Positions 7,101 to 7,559 of a stretch of 7,559 nucleotides of DNA are shown in pieces. Below the pieces are notes generated by a model. It was not told the origin of the DNA and did not search any database. It worked only from the letters and a program-made list of their open reading frames with translations. A program made the position numbers and the translations under genes. Source of the stretch: Thermoproteota archaeon (GTDB taxonomy: Archaea; Korarchaeota; Korarchaeia; Korarchaeales; Korarchaeaceae); assembly GCA_021158805.1 (NCBI GenBank), contig JAGGTZ010000117.1:1-7559 (forward strand), written 5' to 3'. How positions within the stretch are numbered: the stretch's first letter is position 1; each line of letters opens with the position of its first letter.

Positions 7101-7559
7101 GAACAGATGATATATTCCATAGAAGCTGTCGATTTGGAGGTCTTTGTACACTGAGAGCGCTCCATTGTAGTGAATGACTATGTCATTAGAGTAGAGTCTC
7201 AGATAGTCTGGATAGACTGAGATATAGTGTAACAGAGCGAGTAGCATTATTAAGAGGATCACTAGAGCATCTACACGCCTATTAAATGAGGGGGGCCTTG
7301 TTGGTTCCTTCATGAGAAAGTATACGGTAGCCAGACATATCATAGATAGAGGAGCTATTATATCAGAGTTTACTAGCAGTTTTAGGCCTGAAATGGCCGA
7401 TATTATCAAGAATCCTGCTGGTAGAGAGAAAGCCAGTAAGTCAAGCTCTGACAGGTCTTTATCAAGCTTGAGAATCGTTAGAGTAGATCTACCCATCAAT
7501 AGGATGGCAATAGGAAGCAGATACGCCGCAATGGAGGGCTCAACAAGTAGCGTTAGAGC
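4158..7559 (-). CDS. Giant multi-pass membrane protein with glycosylated external region and C-terminal anchor; 5' end outside window
   Basis: I do not recognise this as a named gene. The frame is open to the right edge, giving 1133 codons before the TGA. Residues below count from TTG 7499. About 14-15 hydrophobic segments occupy the first ~490 residues, with the first external loop carrying Asp106 in YSNDIVIHYNG, reminiscent of GT-C glycosyltransferases (PMT/DUF2206-like). Then comes a hydrophilic part, about 490-1070: a mixed segment to about 605, then beta-rich sequence. Residues about 675-815 resemble a concanavalin-A/LamG-like sandwich. At least 11 N-x-S/T sequons occur at 534-1006, and Cys1029/Cys1034 could form a disulphide. 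A final helix at about 1075-1095 is followed by the basic tail KVKTRKRRRKKR, predicting an internal C-terminus. Possible roles are a surface-glycan transferase or an S-layer-associated protein; neither is shown. A start at TTG 7499 or ATG 7496 is possible, but the upstream 20 codons encode more hydrophobic sequence, so the true start is probably beyond the window. Confidence 0.85.
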   Translation of the reverse strand, partial: ALTLLVEPSIAAYLLPIAILLMGRSTLTILKLDKDLSELDLLAFSLPAGFLIISAISGLKLLVNSDIIAPLSMICLATVYFLMKEPTRPPSFNRRVDALVILLIMLLALLHYISVYPDYLRLYSNDIVIHYNGALSVYKDLQIDSFYGIYHLFLSFFLPFVGYTQLMSGIVLLNLILPLMFYSMTKHLFEGEDSRLPALSTLFMSLSSSLAWLAYLRLYISSPATEPKFLMSMADIKSYNSLIWSNPLFFWGLPLSLAIGILSLGLASLKMGRKDLLVMSIIAIFFIHRPEFLILIASSVLLSLFTDQEVRDSLRYLGVACLILPLIPPLQSMSLIALQEILAITAILASLFPFRKLQIYGSRIIELVLPSLFISGLIVWLLKFDEFSNSTLNLLMKVGQVPWFMYPIMIGFSSLVALLSLKLRPVKNSSYLLSVVFTCLLAGRALTLVKAYGLYTKYWEFRFPLVMMVFLAPLAANLALRIRAASIARAFLIGLIFSASFMTTAMNYERWGHITGNPSAKINENLFNLLTSVNLDLPVVSFTYDSYYETLLMNASGYFMYPFLWTAKSKEAIKSLEGKEVAIYISSRDRKMLQEERPTLLLDCLLDSGELLYSRGGTDIVKLKIPPIDGGGLAMFPFDRYLFNRYMCLQMYLGKYSMAFKGDPVNGDLIIGDIPPLFVEDDLISSRAWGHLPKGWSYENGSLTYLGNSSAPITFPVVMSEGELELQFRGSVGGSLQLIFPSAEGKDYYTATVDMNNLLLRLDIIRGRTSKNLGMWKIEIKEENILRVILGGTTSLLFNDLAIKDVNVTIKPKAIGLVTNSKGLEIISLKIRGLVDQGEKRLGSVIVAEDIGEVGRGLFTMSNRSIYVNAIEGEVSREISRVSSPIISPKEGTNVTAWYVGDNGKIPFIATGIFNGTLVKYVYVGPLVKSGALSILGELFPEERFNTSAQPIAGLAKELILREVNVEAPSVLSQNGLNGTDVRIIASKAIVRPHISPYVRMILVPPVRMEGNFINGSRDFEVLEKNVTVIVREPEVVFKVGEAHGFLECDEEVCSDIGDVKISGKLKLIGNSELVAIIGEPSVKRKLEFYNELPTLPLGIGAFIPSFLLVYLIDRLLQETTKVKTRKRRRKKR

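Overview
The window looks like a piece of an archaeal chromosome, probably from a thermophilic member of the TACK/Thermoproteota-Korarchaeota side. That placement is inference. The direct evidence is a Cdc48/VAT-type double AAA+ ATPase of archaeal form, heavy use of AGG/AGA for arginine and ATA for isoleucine, GTG starts behind GGTGATC- or GAGGTG-like ribosome sites, TATA-like AT blocks at promoter distance, and a large cell-surface membrane protein dense in N-glycosylation sequons. Genus or species cannot be named from this sequence.

Layout: (1) Positions 1-736, minus strand, carry the N-terminal catalytic part of an isopropylmalate/citramalate/homocitrate synthase family enzyme, most likely LeuA, cut by the left edge. 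(2) Positions 737-938 are a divergent intergenic region with promoter-like elements for both flanking genes. Its leuA-side frame stays open and reads like the missing N-terminus of LeuA. (3) Positions 939-1766, plus strand, encode a uridine phosphorylase. (4) After a 30-bp convergent gap, positions 1797-4025, minus strand, encode a complete 742-residue Cdc48/p97-family ATPase. (5) Positions 4026-4157 are a 132-bp spacer holding the cdc48 promoter and ribosome site. (6) Positions 4158-7559, minus strand, are one very large membrane protein with about 15 transmembrane segments, a roughly 580-residue external part and a C-terminal anchor. Its reading frame is still open at the right edge, so the gene is partial at its 5' end.

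The genes do not form an obvious single pathway. LeuA belongs to branched-chain amino acid synthesis, uridine phosphorylase to nucleoside salvage, Cdc48 to protein unfolding and quality control, and the large protein to the cell envelope. Cdc48 and the membrane protein share a strand, but cdc48 appears to have its own promoter. I found no rRNA, tRNA, CRISPR array, insertion sequence or phage gene.

The most notable signals are a 79-bp perfect direct repeat inside cdc48 joining the two Walker A regions, which suggests gene conversion; the poorly characterised giant surface protein; and the leuA start region, where the coding frame extends upstream without any ATG, GTG or TTG. I see no clear evidence for a new multi-gene system.
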